This document shows, piece by piece, positions 17,445-26,581 of a stretch of 64,000 nucleotides of DNA (position 1 is its first letter; each line of letters starts with the position of its first letter). The notes beneath the pieces are model-generated. The model was not told where the DNA came from and did not search any database. It saw only the letters and a list, made by a program, of their open reading frames with translations. The position numbers and the translations under genes were made by a program. The stretch is from Flagellimonas profundi (GTDB taxonomy: Bacteria; Bacteroidota; Bacteroidia; Flavobacteriales; Flavobacteriaceae), in NCBI RefSeq assembly GCF_017313275.1, contig NZ_JAFLNM010000001.1:124001-188000 (forward strand), given 5' to 3'.

Positions 17445-19976
17445 CTATAAATTTTGAACGGGGTAGGAGGAATAGGGTTCTTCCTCGAAAAGATCGGCCC
17501 CATCCCATAGGGCGGCCAGACTTTCCCCTTTGCTATTATCTTCCTTAAAAGTAGGTCTTTCCTGTGACCCGTCCATATCCTCGAACAGGTCTGGGCCGGA
17601 CATTTGGTTGAAGTCCTCCAAAAATTCCAGGGCTATCTCCCTGTTTGCGTCCAGTGAAGACCCGATTTCATCCGTTATCTTATCGGGATCGAAGATCGAG
17701 GACTTGGGATGTTCCCCCTTGATCTTGAAATATTCGTCCTTGACCAGATCATCAATGTCCCCGAGTACCTTGTGGAAGGCCTCGTCCAGGACCCGTTCCA
17801 TTTCCCGTTCCAAGAACATCCTTCCGACAAGGTTTTCCATGAAGGCCCTTATCTGGGAGCCATTGGCTTCCTTATTGTCGACCAACTGCCCCAGGTCCTT
17901 TAAATGATCGTACAGTTTCAGGTCACGGACCAAGGAAGTGAACTGCATTCGCTCCATCGGGCCATCGCAATTTTCCTTTGTGAAGCTCTCCAGGTAAACG
18001 TTATAGAATTCGATGTAATCGTTTTGGGCGAGATCAAGTAGGGCCACCTTGTCAAAAAAGCCGATATCCTCCATCAATGCCAGGCGTTCCCCTACCTTTT
18101 TGTCATGGTCCGGGGTCCTGAAGTCCCTGGTGATCGGAAGGGGGAATTTGTCCTGGTGTTTTTTTGCCTCCATGTTCGGTCTCAATAGGCCAAAGCACAG
18201 TTTTTGCTTGATGGGATGTTCAAAAGTATCGGCCACGATACCGCCAAAATATCCCGTTGACATCCCGGTTATCTTGCTCTTGGGCATCAGTTCCATCATT
18301 TGGGTGCCCATACTGGTGGTCGTGTCGTTCCTTGAGACCGTCCTGGACAGTTTTTCCTGGTGGATCTTCCCAAAAATGTCACTGATGCGCCGGGCCGTTT
18401 CCCCCTTGGCAGCACCGCTGAAGACGTTCGCACAGTTGTCAAAGATCACATCGGCCAGTTCCTTGCCGTAATCGGCGATGAGCTGGGAGACGCTTTGGAT
18501 GCCAAGGACAGTGGCCACCAAATGGGACCTCCCCGTATCGATGATCTTTCTGAGGCCCATGATGAAGATCGTGGGCACCTCGTCAAGGATCACCCCCATG
18601 GGCCTGCCCCCGGGCCTGTTGACCACCTGAAGGGCCTTGTTGATGATAAGCCCGATGGGTGCGGCATAGATTTCCGATCGGTCCGGATTGTTCTGCACGC
18701 ATACGATCTTGGGCCTGGATGTGCTGTTGATGTCCAATTGGAAATCATTGCCGGTCATCACATAGAATATCTCCTTGGTGGCGAGCATGGAGAGTGATAT
18801 CTGGGCACTGGCGGTCTGACCGGCCAATTGTTGTCCAGCTTCCCGTTCCAATGCATCCTTGAAGGGGATCATCAGGTTACGGACTTCCATGTCCCTCAGG
18901 ATAATGTCCAAGAGCACCTGTATATTGACCGTTGAAAGGATGATGACATGGGGGAGGGTACAGATGTTGGTCCCGGTCTCCTCCGCTTTCTTCTTCAGGT
19001 ACCAGATGAGCCCCGAAACAAAACTGATGGCACTCCTTGAAAAGAAATCGTTCTGTTTGATCCATTCCTTATTGAGGTTCTTCATGATGATGGTGGCCGC
19101 ATCCGAGGCATCGATCTGTGACTTCATCAAGTAGGGGCTAATGGGATTGTTCCGGTGGGTCCTTTCCGGATCATCGAAGGAAATGGTGTAAAACCCGGGT
19201 AGGGAACCCAACTGTTCCGGATCATCAGTGCCGAGTTGTTCCTTCTTTTTCAGCCAATGGTTATAGGCGATACGGGAAAGTGTATCGAACTTGAAGTCAT
19301 AGATGAGCAAGGTGAACATTTTGCCGATAAGCTGCTCGATGATCTCTTCAAAAAGGGCAAACGACTTCCCACTTCCCGGTGTACCGATGATCAACAGGGC
19401 CCTAAAGAGGTTGACGAAGTTGACCCAGCCTTTTCTGATCTTTCCCTTGAAACGGTAGTCATAGGGAATGTTCACCGAATAGGGGGTATCGATCTTTTGT
19501 TCCATCTGCTGGAACGTCTCGTTCCCCTCATTGAAAGGGTCCTCTTTGGAAAGGTCGGTAAAGGAGAGCACTTGAAAGAGATGGACACTGCCCGATAGGG
19601 AAAACAGGAACCCCAGGAAATAGCACGGTACCGAAGACCAATACAAAACAATATTGGGAACCTTAAGGACATCACCGGCACCAAAGAATAAAATTCCAAG
19701 GGTCAGGTACGACACGCCCTTGGTATAGGTCTTTTCCGCTATCTTTTTGGGATGGTACAACATGACCGCAGCCACAATGGCCATGAGCAATAACAGTTTG
19801 CCCAGATACTTTTGGTGCAACGGCCCGAACTTCATAAAAAAACCATAGATCCATCGGAGTATCGGGCCATCGATCCCATGGTAGGCCAATAGCGCATAAT
19901 GATCGATATAGCCGATCACCGCAAAAAGTGCCACGGAGAGGAACATGGCCGAATGTGCCAACCTTTTATCTTGCAT
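17445..19976 (-). CDS. Type IV coupling protein (VirD4/TraG family; MobC-type of Bacteroidetes)
   Basis: An 843-residue inner-membrane ATPase that delivers the relaxase-DNA complex to the channel. Four membrane helices lie in the first 160 residues. Walker A is GTPGSGKS near residue 202 and Walker B is GVILDEVP near residue 462, followed by the VLGIQSVSQL and NCANVFSGAA motifs characteristic of VirD4/TraD-like proteins. The last 250 residues form an acidic C-terminal extension that may recognise the relaxosome. It is encoded about 30 kb from its relaxase in this ICE. The ATG at 19976 gives the first helix in full. Confidence 0.9.
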   Translation of the reverse strand: MQDKRLAHSAMFLSVALFAVIGYIDHYALLAYHGIDGPILRWIYGFFMKFGPLHQKYLGKLLLLMAIVAAVMLYHPKKIAEKTYTKGVSYLTLGILFFGAGDVLKVPNIVLYWSSVPCYFLGFLFSLSGSVHLFQVLSFTDLSKEDPFNEGNETFQQMEQKIDTPYSVNIPYDYRFKGKIRKGWVNFVNLFRALLIIGTPGSGKSFALFEEIIEQLIGKMFTLLIYDFKFDTLSRIAYNHWLKKKEQLGTDDPEQLGSLPGFYTISFDDPERTHRNNPISPYLMKSQIDASDAATIIMKNLNKEWIKQNDFFSRSAISFVSGLIWYLKKKAEETGTNICTLPHVIILSTVNIQVLLDIILRDMEVRNLMIPFKDALEREAGQQLAGQTASAQISLSMLATKEIFYVMTGNDFQLDINSTSRPKIVCVQNNPDRSEIYAAPIGLIINKALQVVNRPGGRPMGVILDEVPTIFIMGLRKIIDTGRSHLVATVLGIQSVSQLIADYGKELADVIFDNCANVFSGAAKGETARRISDIFGKIHQEKLSRTVSRNDTTTSMGTQMMELMPKSKITGMSTGYFGGIVADTFEHPIKQKLCFGLLRPNMEAKKHQDKFPLPITRDFRTPDHDKKVGERLALMEDIGFFDKVALLDLAQNDYIEFYNVYLESFTKENCDGPMERMQFTSLVRDLKLYDHLKDLGQLVDNKEANGSQIRAFMENLVGRMFLEREMERVLDEAFHKVLGDIDDLVKDEYFKIKGEHPKSSIFDPDKITDEIGSSLDANREIALEFLEDFNQMSGPDLFEDMDGSQERPTFKEDNSKGESLAALWDGADLFEEEPYSSYPVQNL

Positions 19977-20005
19977 GGAAGGGAAGAATATGGTCCATTA
20001 TGGGA

Positions 20006-20263
20006 TCAACCAAAGGTCTTTTCCCTCCATCCCTCCAAAGCGATGTCGGATGCCTCCTGAAAGGAAATCCCCTTCTCCCGTACCATTTCGATGGTAGTGT
20101 CCAACAGGACCTTTGATTGGTCCCGGATGAACTGGGTATATCCATCCCCCATTTGGAGGCGGTTCTTGAGTTCCATATCGTTCTCTTCGATAAGTGCATC
20201 CAGCAGTTCATAGTAGTATTGGTGGTCCTTCAACCCTTCCGATAGTTCTTCCATTATTTTCAT
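20006..20263 (-). CDS. Small helical protein, unknown function
   Basis: An 85-residue, charged, all-helical protein (MEELSEGLKDHQYYYELLDALIEEND), stopping 29 bases before the coupling protein. Its position suggests an accessory of the coupling protein or relaxosome. I do not recognise a family. The ATG at 20272 or further upstream is not supported; the start at 20263 or its in-frame Met4 are equally plausible. Confidence 0.6.
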   Translation of the reverse strand: MKIMEELSEGLKDHQYYYELLDALIEENDMELKNRLQMGDGYTQFIRDQSKVLLDTTIEMVREKGISFQEASDIALEGWREKTFG

Positions 20264-20337
20264 TTGTTTAAATTTAAGTCAATACATTGATATTTGTTTA
20301 TTACCCTTTCTATGGATATTGGTGTTTGATATGTCCC

Positions 20338-20362
20338 AAAAAACCCCTCTTTGAGGGTTTTA
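20338..20362 (-). terminator. Intrinsic terminator overlapping the TOPRIM gene stop
   Basis: On the minus strand CCCTC-AAA-GAGGGG is followed by TTTTTT directly after the stop codon. It closely resembles the terminator at 16076-16098. Confidence 0.6.
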
Positions 20363-21880
20363 TATTTTTAATTGTGCGATGTTCTCCTTTGATGTCTTTT
20401 TGTGCATAAGGTGCGCCGCAATGGCCCGAAAGGGGATCATATAGGAATACCGGAGCCCAAAATCGGCCAAGACCCCGGTTGGGCGTATTTCCTCTACGAT
20501 GCCCTCATTGGGGGCGCCCTCCGGTCCGCTTTTGGTCTTGAGGACGATCTTGTCCCTTGGGCGTATCCTATCCGGATCCACGGTCCCAAGTTGTTCGTAC
20601 CTTTCCTTCTTGCTGCTTTTCAGGTCGTCGTTCCAATCCTTGCCCAACGATTTCATGATCTTGGCCCTTACAGGAAGGTACAGTCCGCCCAAGGTGGTCA
20701 AAAATACCCGTAGTGCCTTGGCCATCTGTGGATCCAAGATGGTTGTGGATCTGGATTCCGGGATTGAAAATTCAAGAGCCAACTTGTCCGAAAAAAGGAT
20801 GGTCTTGAACCCTTGGCCCTTTGGGAACGCATTACCGACCGAATCTTCGATCGTACGGGCATCATGGGCCATTTGACCGCGACGGTCCTTATGGTAGTGG
20901 ATGTTCATCGATACCCTCTCCCGGTTGATCCTGTTCTCGATATAGACCCCTTTTGCCATGCCATTGATGAGCTTGGTGAAAACTTGGACATCAAATCGGT
21001 GTCCCGTGGCATCGTTGTCGAAAATGGACACGAGATGGATTCCTTTTCTTGAAAGAAAGGGGGTGATGAGCTCATAAAAGAAATCCAGTTTTTCGGTATA
21101 GACGTTCCCTCCAAAGGAAACATATAGATCACCCCTTTTTCCCTCAAGTTCATGGAAGGACAGCAGATCCACCCCGCTTTCCCCAAAAATGATCCGTTGG
21201 GCCCCTTCTTTCGGTGGATTGGAACTGAACAGAAAATGGTCCTTTCCGTTGAGCACCAAGCGGAATTTCTTGAGTTCCCCCGTATGCCTGTCCCTATAGG
21301 GCCTGTTGTACAGGATATAGTTCCTGGGGGTTCCCCCGATATCGAATTTTGGAAAGGCCACATTGGCGATCTTGCCTCCATTGTCGTTATGGTGGAAGGC
21401 ATTAAAGATCCTGTCCCTAAAGGGATCGGATGCAAGGGTTTCCATCGCAATGCCCCTTTCCTTGGTCAGGTATATGGCATTCCGAATTGGTACTATGTTG
21501 TAATTTTCCTCCAAGGATTTTCTTTTGGTCTTTTTTTGGGGGACCTTTGGGCTTCGTGCAATATGTTCGTGGGCACTGTCAATGATTTCCAGGCCCTGTT
21601 CGACGGCCCTGTAAAAGTTCTCCTCCCTATTCTTTAGGAACGAAAAGAAAAGTCCCTTGTCCTCCGAGTCATTGCGGTTGAAATAGGGGATGGGGTCCCT
21701 TGAGGTCATCAGGACGATCCGGTCGCCCTCCTTGGCGAATTCCATTGATCCTGCACTTTTTTTGAGCAGTACATGGCCCGTGCGCAATAGATGGCCTCCA
21801 AAGTCCACTTCCCGGTTGATCTTGCCGATCAACCGTTTATAATATTCTGGGTCTTCTTTATAGCTGATGGTGTTCTTCAT
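20360..21880 (-). CDS. Primase-like TOPRIM-domain protein
   Basis: A 506-residue protein with a TOPRIM-type nucleotidyl-transfer core near residues 230-330. FGESGVDLL holds the conserved Glu and SIFDNDATG holds the Asp-x-Asp pair. The part before it (FRDRIFNAFHHNDNGG, NYILYNRPYRDRHTG) is the segment that precedes TOPRIM in DnaG-like mobile-element primases; no zinc-binding motif is visible. It may prime complementary-strand synthesis after transfer. The start is the ATG at 21880 (MKNTISYKEDPEYYKRL); the open frame extends 19 codons further into a terminator hairpin. The C-terminus has a basic segment and a small beta domain. Confidence 0.75.
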   Translation of the reverse strand: MKNTISYKEDPEYYKRLIGKINREVDFGGHLLRTGHVLLKKSAGSMEFAKEGDRIVLMTSRDPIPYFNRNDSEDKGLFFSFLKNREENFYRAVEQGLEIIDSAHEHIARSPKVPQKKTKRKSLEENYNIVPIRNAIYLTKERGIAMETLASDPFRDRIFNAFHHNDNGGKIANVAFPKFDIGGTPRNYILYNRPYRDRHTGELKKFRLVLNGKDHFLFSSNPPKEGAQRIIFGESGVDLLSFHELEGKRGDLYVSFGGNVYTEKLDFFYELITPFLSRKGIHLVSIFDNDATGHRFDVQVFTKLINGMAKGVYIENRINRERVSMNIHYHKDRRGQMAHDARTIEDSVGNAFPKGQGFKTILFSDKLALEFSIPESRSTTILDPQMAKALRVFLTTLGGLYLPVRAKIMKSLGKDWNDDLKSSKKERYEQLGTVDPDRIRPRDKIVLKTKSGPEGAPNEGIVEEIRPTGVLADFGLRYSYMIPFRAIAAHLMHKKTSKENIAQLKI

Positions 21881-21894
21881 GATTGATAAGATTG

Positions 21895-21927
21895 AAAAAA
21901 GCCGATATATCGGAATATGCCGGCTTT
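21895..21927 (-). terminator. Intrinsic terminator before the TOPRIM gene
   Basis: On the minus strand AAAGCCG and CGGCTTTTTT flank an inner palindrome (CCGATATATCGG). It ends the DUF3945-like transcript 35 bases downstream of that gene. Confidence 0.6.
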
Positions 21928-21962
21928 TGTTCATCAAATGGACCTTTTGGCTCCCTATTTGC

Positions 21963-22778
21963 TCATGGCATTATGCTGTTTCTTTTTTTTTTCGTCCCCG
22001 ACCACAACGGACCCTTGGTTTCCAGATTCTTTACATTGGCCTTTTCCGGGGATTTTGTAATGAACCTTTCTGCCCTTGGGCTATAGGTGACGTTATAGGT
22101 CTTCCTGCCCTTTTTGGTGGCGATGGAAATTTCCACGGTCTCTCCCTTGTTCATGGCATCGGCCTGCTGTTTGGTCAATTGCTGCCCATAGAAATAAGTA
22201 TTCTCTGAAAGGGCGGTCTTCGTCCTGATGTCATTGAGCTTTGGCTCGTAATAGGCCAGCTTCGGGAACATTTCCCCATCCTTGGTCGCCCCATTGAAGA
22301 CGATGGATCTACCGTCATTGACCATGGCCTCGAACTCTTCCTTGGAGAACTGGTGGTTATAGGCGGTGGCCTGGGCAAGGGTCACAGGCTGGTTCCTCTT
22401 GATCTGTACATCCAATTTGGACCCGCTCTGGGAACTGTACATCAATTGGACGGCCTTGACACTTTCCTTGAGTTCCCCTTCGTTGACATAGGTGGAGCGA
22501 TGGATGTACTCCTCTCCCTTGACAAGGGCATCCTGTACGTTCTCGGGAAGCTTGTCAAAACTGATATAGGCGCCCTCCAATTTTTCCTTGGCCTCCCCAT
22601 AGGCGAACCGTTGGGCGGGGGACCGCATTTTCTCAACATAGGGACTGGTCTCGTCAATGTTGAATTCCAGGCCTCCCTGGGTCTTGATCTTTAGGATGCT
22701 TTCCTCTTTGGAGAGGATTTCCCCTTTTTGCCAAATTTGGTTCACTTTTACGAAAACCCTTTCTACTTGTTTTTCCAT
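21963..22778 (-). CDS. DUF3945/DUF4099-like ICE protein
   Basis: A 271-residue soluble protein containing two related segments (FSKEEFEAMVNDGRSIVFNG near residue 142 and LTKQQADAMNKGETVEI near residue 200). Both match the LTxEQxxxLxxGxxVxI pattern of DUF3945/DUF4099 proteins encoded near the mobilisation genes of Bacteroidetes ICEs. The N-terminus has a small beta-rich domain (KVNQIWQKGEILSKEESIL). Function unknown, perhaps a nucleic-acid-binding accessory. The upstream region carries two copies of the leader motif AATATTCCTTAAC. Confidence 0.65.
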   Translation of the reverse strand: MEKQVERVFVKVNQIWQKGEILSKEESILKIKTQGGLEFNIDETSPYVEKMRSPAQRFAYGEAKEKLEGAYISFDKLPENVQDALVKGEEYIHRSTYVNEGELKESVKAVQLMYSSQSGSKLDVQIKRNQPVTLAQATAYNHQFSKEEFEAMVNDGRSIVFNGATKDGEMFPKLAYYEPKLNDIRTKTALSENTYFYGQQLTKQQADAMNKGETVEISIATKKGRKTYNVTYSPRAERFITKSPEKANVKNLETKGPLWSGTKKKRNSIMP

Positions 22779-22901
22779 TTTACTGAGTATTTAATTGTTA
22801 AGGAATATTGATTTTCGTACCTTTGCGGTACTTGTTGATATTCATTTATCGATGAGTTAAGGAATATTTCGGAAAGAGGGCGGGAGCGCTCTTTTTCCAT
22901 T

Positions 22902-24128
22902 TTATAAAGCTATCCGGTAATCCTCCATCTGCACCTCCTTCCCCTTTAATGTAATACTTTGGTCCGATTCCCATTCCAAATGCCAATTGGCCATTTTGGG
23001 TTTGAGAATGTCCAATGTTTTGCCCAGATAGTTCTTATGATAGGACCAGACAAAATATTTGATGGCACCCACCTCAAGGGGCACCCTTATCGAAATACCG
23101 TCCCCTTCCTTCCCTACCACAATACTGTGGCGGTTGATGCGGAATTGGTCCAGGGCCTTGTTGTACTTTAAAAAACTTTTTGCCAATCCTTGGTTGAAGG
23201 CCTTTATGGAATTATAAAAGCGCAGAAAGGATTTTTCGTCCCCTACCTGGAACTTGACCTTTAGGTCCCCTTCACCAAGTTTCAACATGAAATTGGTGTC
23301 ATCGATGAAGGAAATGAAACTGAGGTCCCGTAGATACCCTTCTATCTTTTTGCTACCGGTGAACGAGAGGATGATCTTTTTTACTTTGGTCAATTTGCGG
23401 ATCTCGAACAAAATTTTGGTGGTCTCATAATTGATCTCCCCAAGGGCCATATAGACGGCATTGTCGAGTTGGAACTTCCTGTGAAAGGCTATGGCCTCCC
23501 TGGGATCCTTGAACACGACCAACCATTCGATTGTTTTGGGGATATTGGAATACCAAAGGGAATGTTTGGCATCGGATTCCCTATAGGGCCGGACCCCCTT
23601 GTCACTGTCCAGGAAATATCCGGCGGTCTCATTCTGGATATTGTAGAGGGGGAACAATGGCTCCCCTGAAGGAGCCTCATAGATACGGTCCTTAAAGACA
23701 TCCGTTCCGGCAACATCGGAGTAAACCCCCTCCGACTTTCCCTTGAACGGCACCGCATAGGAATGGAAGTGGTTGAATTCCGTAGTAACCCTTTCCAGGC
23801 CGATATCCTTGGACATATCCAACATCAATTCCTTGGCCGCTGTCACCTGATGGTACTTTTGATCGACCTTGTCCCAAAGGGTTTCGCTTTTTTTTCCCTC
23901 TGTCCTGGAGACCTCTTCCAAGACAAGGTCCGAAGCGGACAGTTTGTTCTGGGGGCTCTCCACGTGGTAATATAAAAACCCTTTTTCGGTATGGATGACC
24001 ACGCTGTAACAGCCGTTCCTTTTGAACAGGAAATGGGTGGGTTCCCTTTTTACAGGTTCGTGACCGAAATGCCCGAACAGGGCGGCGAGGTCTATCAAAT
24101 GGTCTTTGTCCAACCAACGGTCCAACAT
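22902..24128 (-). CDS. Divergent primase-like protein with degenerate TOPRIM core
   Basis: A 408-residue protein arranged like the TOPRIM protein encoded at 20360-21880. DVFKDRIYEAPSG is followed by PLYNIQNETAGYFL, then a region in the TOPRIM place (WLVVFKDPREAIAFHRKF) where the acidic pair is replaced (IILSFTGSKKIEG). The active site therefore looks lost. The N-terminal 110 residues (WLDKDHLIDLAALFGHFGHEP, FKRNGCYSVVIHTEKGFLYYH) resemble the CHC2-type start of primases with the zinc ligands mostly missing. It could be a non-catalytic partner of the active protein. The start at 24128 is supported by a good promoter at 24182-24210. Confidence 0.6.
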   Translation of the reverse strand: MLDRWLDKDHLIDLAALFGHFGHEPVKREPTHFLFKRNGCYSVVIHTEKGFLYYHVESPQNKLSASDLVLEEVSRTEGKKSETLWDKVDQKYHQVTAAKELMLDMSKDIGLERVTTEFNHFHSYAVPFKGKSEGVYSDVAGTDVFKDRIYEAPSGEPLFPLYNIQNETAGYFLDSDKGVRPYRESDAKHSLWYSNIPKTIEWLVVFKDPREAIAFHRKFQLDNAVYMALGEINYETTKILFEIRKLTKVKKIILSFTGSKKIEGYLRDLSFISFIDDTNFMLKLGEGDLKVKFQVGDEKSFLRFYNSIKAFNQGLAKSFLKYNKALDQFRINRHSIVVGKEGDGISIRVPLEVGAIKYFVWSYHKNYLGKTLDILKPKMANWHLEWESDQSITLKGKEVQMEDYRIAL

Positions 24129-24181
24129 ATGATTAAAAATCGTTTATTTGTAAATAATTAATAAGTTTGTAACTGACACCA

Positions 24182-24210
24182 CAAATATATAAAAACTTTT
24201 CAAATGGCAA
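24182..24210 (-). promoter_or_regulatory. Bacteroidetes-type promoter for the minus-strand 24-21 kb genes
   Basis: Read on the minus strand, TTG (24208-24210) is followed by an 18-base spacer and TATATTTG (24182-24189), close to the flavobacterial TTG-N19-TAnnTTTG consensus. The -33 box lies inside the start of the divergent M23 peptidase gene. A TAAGTTTG box at 24162-24169 on the plus strand may serve that gene. Confidence 0.55.
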
Positions 24211-25004
24211 TGGTTTTCAATAAAAAAGGTCTGAAACGGATATTGGGACATCTGATATCCTTTGGCAAGAAGGAGGTCCGGTACCTCATATTCCTTATCG
24301 TTGCCCTAACGGTACTTCTATTGGGCAAGGCCTTTTCCATGATGGAGGAGGATATCGGGGAACAGATGGTGGCCATGGACCGCTATGGTATGTCCCTCAG
24401 GGCCAATACAGGGAATGCCCCAATGGACAGCGTGGTCTCGGACAGGGAAAGGGAGCGGTTGCTCTTTGAAATAGAGGAAAGGATCGTAAAGTATCTTTTC
24501 CAGATCCCGGACTACACCTATATGTCCTCCCTGGAAACCTATTTCAGGTACAGTCCCGGACTGTTGGACGAAATCCCCTCGTGTACGCCCTTGGAAAAGG
24601 GGGACTATAGGTTGAGCAGTGCCTTTGGGTACCGTGTACATCCCATTTCCGGAAAAAGGAAAAAACACATGGGCCTGGATTTTGCCGCCCCCAGGGACAA
24701 ACAGGTATATGCCACTGCATCGGGTACGGTGGTTTCAATCCTTCGTTCCAAAACGGGGTATGGTACCCACATCATCATCCGGCACCGTTTTGGTTTCAGG
24801 ACCCTTTACGGGCACCTGACAAAGGTCTTGGTGGGCAAGGGGCAATTTGTCCAACAGCACGAATTGATCGGGACTGTGGGCAGTTCAGGGGATTCCACTG
24901 GATGCCATCTGCATTATGAGGTCAGCAAGAACAGCGAAAAGATCGATCCCATACCCTCATTGGACCTGAAGCGTAAGATCATACTTGAACTCATCGAACA
25001 ATAA
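24204..25004 (+). CDS. M23-family murein endopeptidase
   Basis: A 266-residue enzyme with an N-terminal membrane helix (LIFLIVALTVLLLGKAFSM) and a C-terminal LytM/M23 domain. The zinc ligands are visible: HMGLDF (His-x3-Asp) and HLHYEV, plus the HRFG-x-TLYGHL strand between them. It would cut peptidoglycan peptide cross-links, locally opening the wall for the transfer channel, as VirB1-type lytic enzymes do elsewhere. It starts a plus-strand operon with the next genes (two-base gap to the following one). Confidence 0.9.
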   Translation: MAMVFNKKGLKRILGHLISFGKKEVRYLIFLIVALTVLLLGKAFSMMEEDIGEQMVAMDRYGMSLRANTGNAPMDSVVSDRERERLLFEIEERIVKYLFQIPDYTYMSSLETYFRYSPGLLDEIPSCTPLEKGDYRLSSAFGYRVHPISGKRKKHMGLDFAAPRDKQVYATASGTVVSILRSKTGYGTHIIIRHRFGFRTLYGHLTKVLVGKGQFVQQHELIGTVGSSGDSTGCHLHYEVSKNSEKIDPIPSLDLKRKIILELIEQ

Positions 25005-25006
25005 TT

Positions 25007-26290
25007 ATGGAGCCATTACAGGAAAACAGACGACCAGACCCATGGCAAAGGGCAAGAAAGCTCATGGCCAGATTATGGAACCTTAAGGAAAAGTTGTTGA
25101 ACAGGGACTTTAGGGACTTTGCCACGTTGGAATATGAAAGGGTCCGCCCGGAGGACATCCAGGACATCCAAAGGCTCAAGTATCACAGGAACCTGGATAT
25201 GGCCAAAACGGGGCATGCGGATGCTTCGTTGAACGGCCTGATTTCCTATCATCGGAAAAAAGAAGGGTTGGTGAAACTCGACCAAGGAGTGGTTGCCATG
25301 GGAACCATCAAGGTCAGTGAAAATGACGACCTCCTGGCCTCGATCCGGTTCGGGTACGACAGACATCGGAAAGCCCCCGTTATGGCCCTGAGGGACCATG
25401 ATAACATTCCCATATGGAAACCACTGGATTGGCCGGAACTCTTGGGAAGATTGTCCAGTCTTCATCCAAAGGCAACGGACGGACTTGAGTTAGGACATTC
25501 CTTTTTTGCAAGGGACATCCAAAGGACCGTTCCATCCGATTTCGAATCCCTCGGTAAAATGTATGACCTCATTATCGAAAAGTCCTTTAGGTCCAATAAA
25601 TACTTTGGGAACGGGGTATTGCCATTGGATGCAGGGGTATTGGAGCATCTCTTGGAGCATCTCTTGGAGCACCTGCACAGACCGATCCTGTTCCCAGCAT
25701 CGATAAAAGGCCATGAAATCCTAAGGTTGACGGAGGCCAATGCACATTATCTTGTCTTCCAACCCTTTCTCAAGACCTCTGCGGATTTGCTGCACCTTAC
25801 CCGTGAAGAAATCCAAGAAATGCTCCGGAACGAACGGGTCGATCGGATTGCCAAGCTCAGGTTCGGACTTGTCCTCGGCATCAGGGAGGGGCAGTTGTAC
25901 ATTGGTAAAAGGAACGGTGAAAAGACCCAGGGGATGGACTGGACAACTTTCAGGGAAGCTATGGAGTCCCTTGCCCATAGTGCCAAGGTCAAGTACTACT
26001 TGGCCAAAAAGATTGTAAAGGAAAAGGACTTCGTGATCGAAAAGGGTGCGATCCGATTGGAAAGCGGTGGACGGACCGCTTATCTAAAAAGGCATTATAT
26101 GGATGGCCGATGGCACTATGCCGAAACCGGCCGAAATAATCAAGAACTACATTTCAGGCCTGTCAATGGACCGGTCATGGGACACCTTCGGACCCATTTT
26201 TCGGATTCGGAAAATCTACAGATGGCATTGGATGCAATCAAAGAACAGAAACTGGACATAAGGAAAATCGAAAACACGCTAAATATATGA
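25007..26290 (+). CDS. Unknown ICE protein, 427 residues
   Basis: Soluble, without signal or membrane helix. It has three similar sections (near residues 45-150, 165-300 and 300-427), each with the pattern basic helix, then a strand of the type VKLDQGVVAMGTIKV / FVIEKGAIRLESGG, suggesting internal repetition. It holds a tandem LEHL repeat encoded by three 12-base units at 25640-25675. It sits between an M23 peptidase and the methylase-helicase, so it may act in transfer or protection of incoming DNA. I do not recognise a family. Confidence 0.7.
   Translation: MEPLQENRRPDPWQRARKLMARLWNLKEKLLNRDFRDFATLEYERVRPEDIQDIQRLKYHRNLDMAKTGHADASLNGLISYHRKKEGLVKLDQGVVAMGTIKVSENDDLLASIRFGYDRHRKAPVMALRDHDNIPIWKPLDWPELLGRLSSLHPKATDGLELGHSFFARDIQRTVPSDFESLGKMYDLIIEKSFRSNKYFGNGVLPLDAGVLEHLLEHLLEHLHRPILFPASIKGHEILRLTEANAHYLVFQPFLKTSADLLHLTREEIQEMLRNERVDRIAKLRFGLVLGIREGQLYIGKRNGEKTQGMDWTTFREAMESLAHSAKVKYYLAKKIVKEKDFVIEKGAIRLESGGRTAYLKRHYMDGRWHYAETGRNNQELHFRPVNGPVMGHLRTHFSDSENLQMALDAIKEQKLDIRKIENTLNI
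25640..25675 (+). repeat. In-frame 12-base tandem repeat (three units)
   Basis: Two perfect copies of ttggagcatctc followed by one with two changes encode LEHL three times within the 427-residue protein. The low divergence suggests recent slippage. Confidence 0.9.
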
Positions 26291-26293
26291 ACC

Positions 26294-26578
26294 ATGAAAA
26301 CAAGAACAATCATCAGAACGGGCCAGTATGACCACTGGCAAAGGGAAATCGTAAGGGATGGATCGGGGACCCATTATGTACTTGTGGAGGGGGTGCCCCA
26401 TCATACCACCAAAACGGGGGAACCTACATTTCCGTTACGAGACTTTGTGTTCCAGGATATGGGAAAATCGCCCACATTTGATGGCAATGATTACCCCTAT
26501 GGATTCGATCCAATGCTATATAATCTGGAAAAGGAGCAGATCAAGAAACCCAAAGAACAGAACATGCTAAAACTATAG
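26294..26578 (+). CDS. Small unknown protein, 94 residues
   Basis: Begins three bases after the preceding stop and clearly shares the operon. The sequence is rich in Gly, His and aromatic residues (GQYDHWQREIVRDGSGTHYV) with a Lys-rich tail. No motif or family is recognised. Confidence 0.6.
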   Translation: MKTRTIIRTGQYDHWQREIVRDGSGTHYVLVEGVPHHTTKTGEPTFPLRDFVFQDMGKSPTFDGNDYPYGFDPMLYNLEKEQIKKPKEQNMLKL

Positions 26579-26581
26579 GTC

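Noticed and set aside
22800..22860. Plus-strand promoter (TACCTTTG near 22819)
   Set aside because: It would drive antisense transcription into a minus-strand gene; more likely part of the gtacc-gcaaa-ggtac hairpin.
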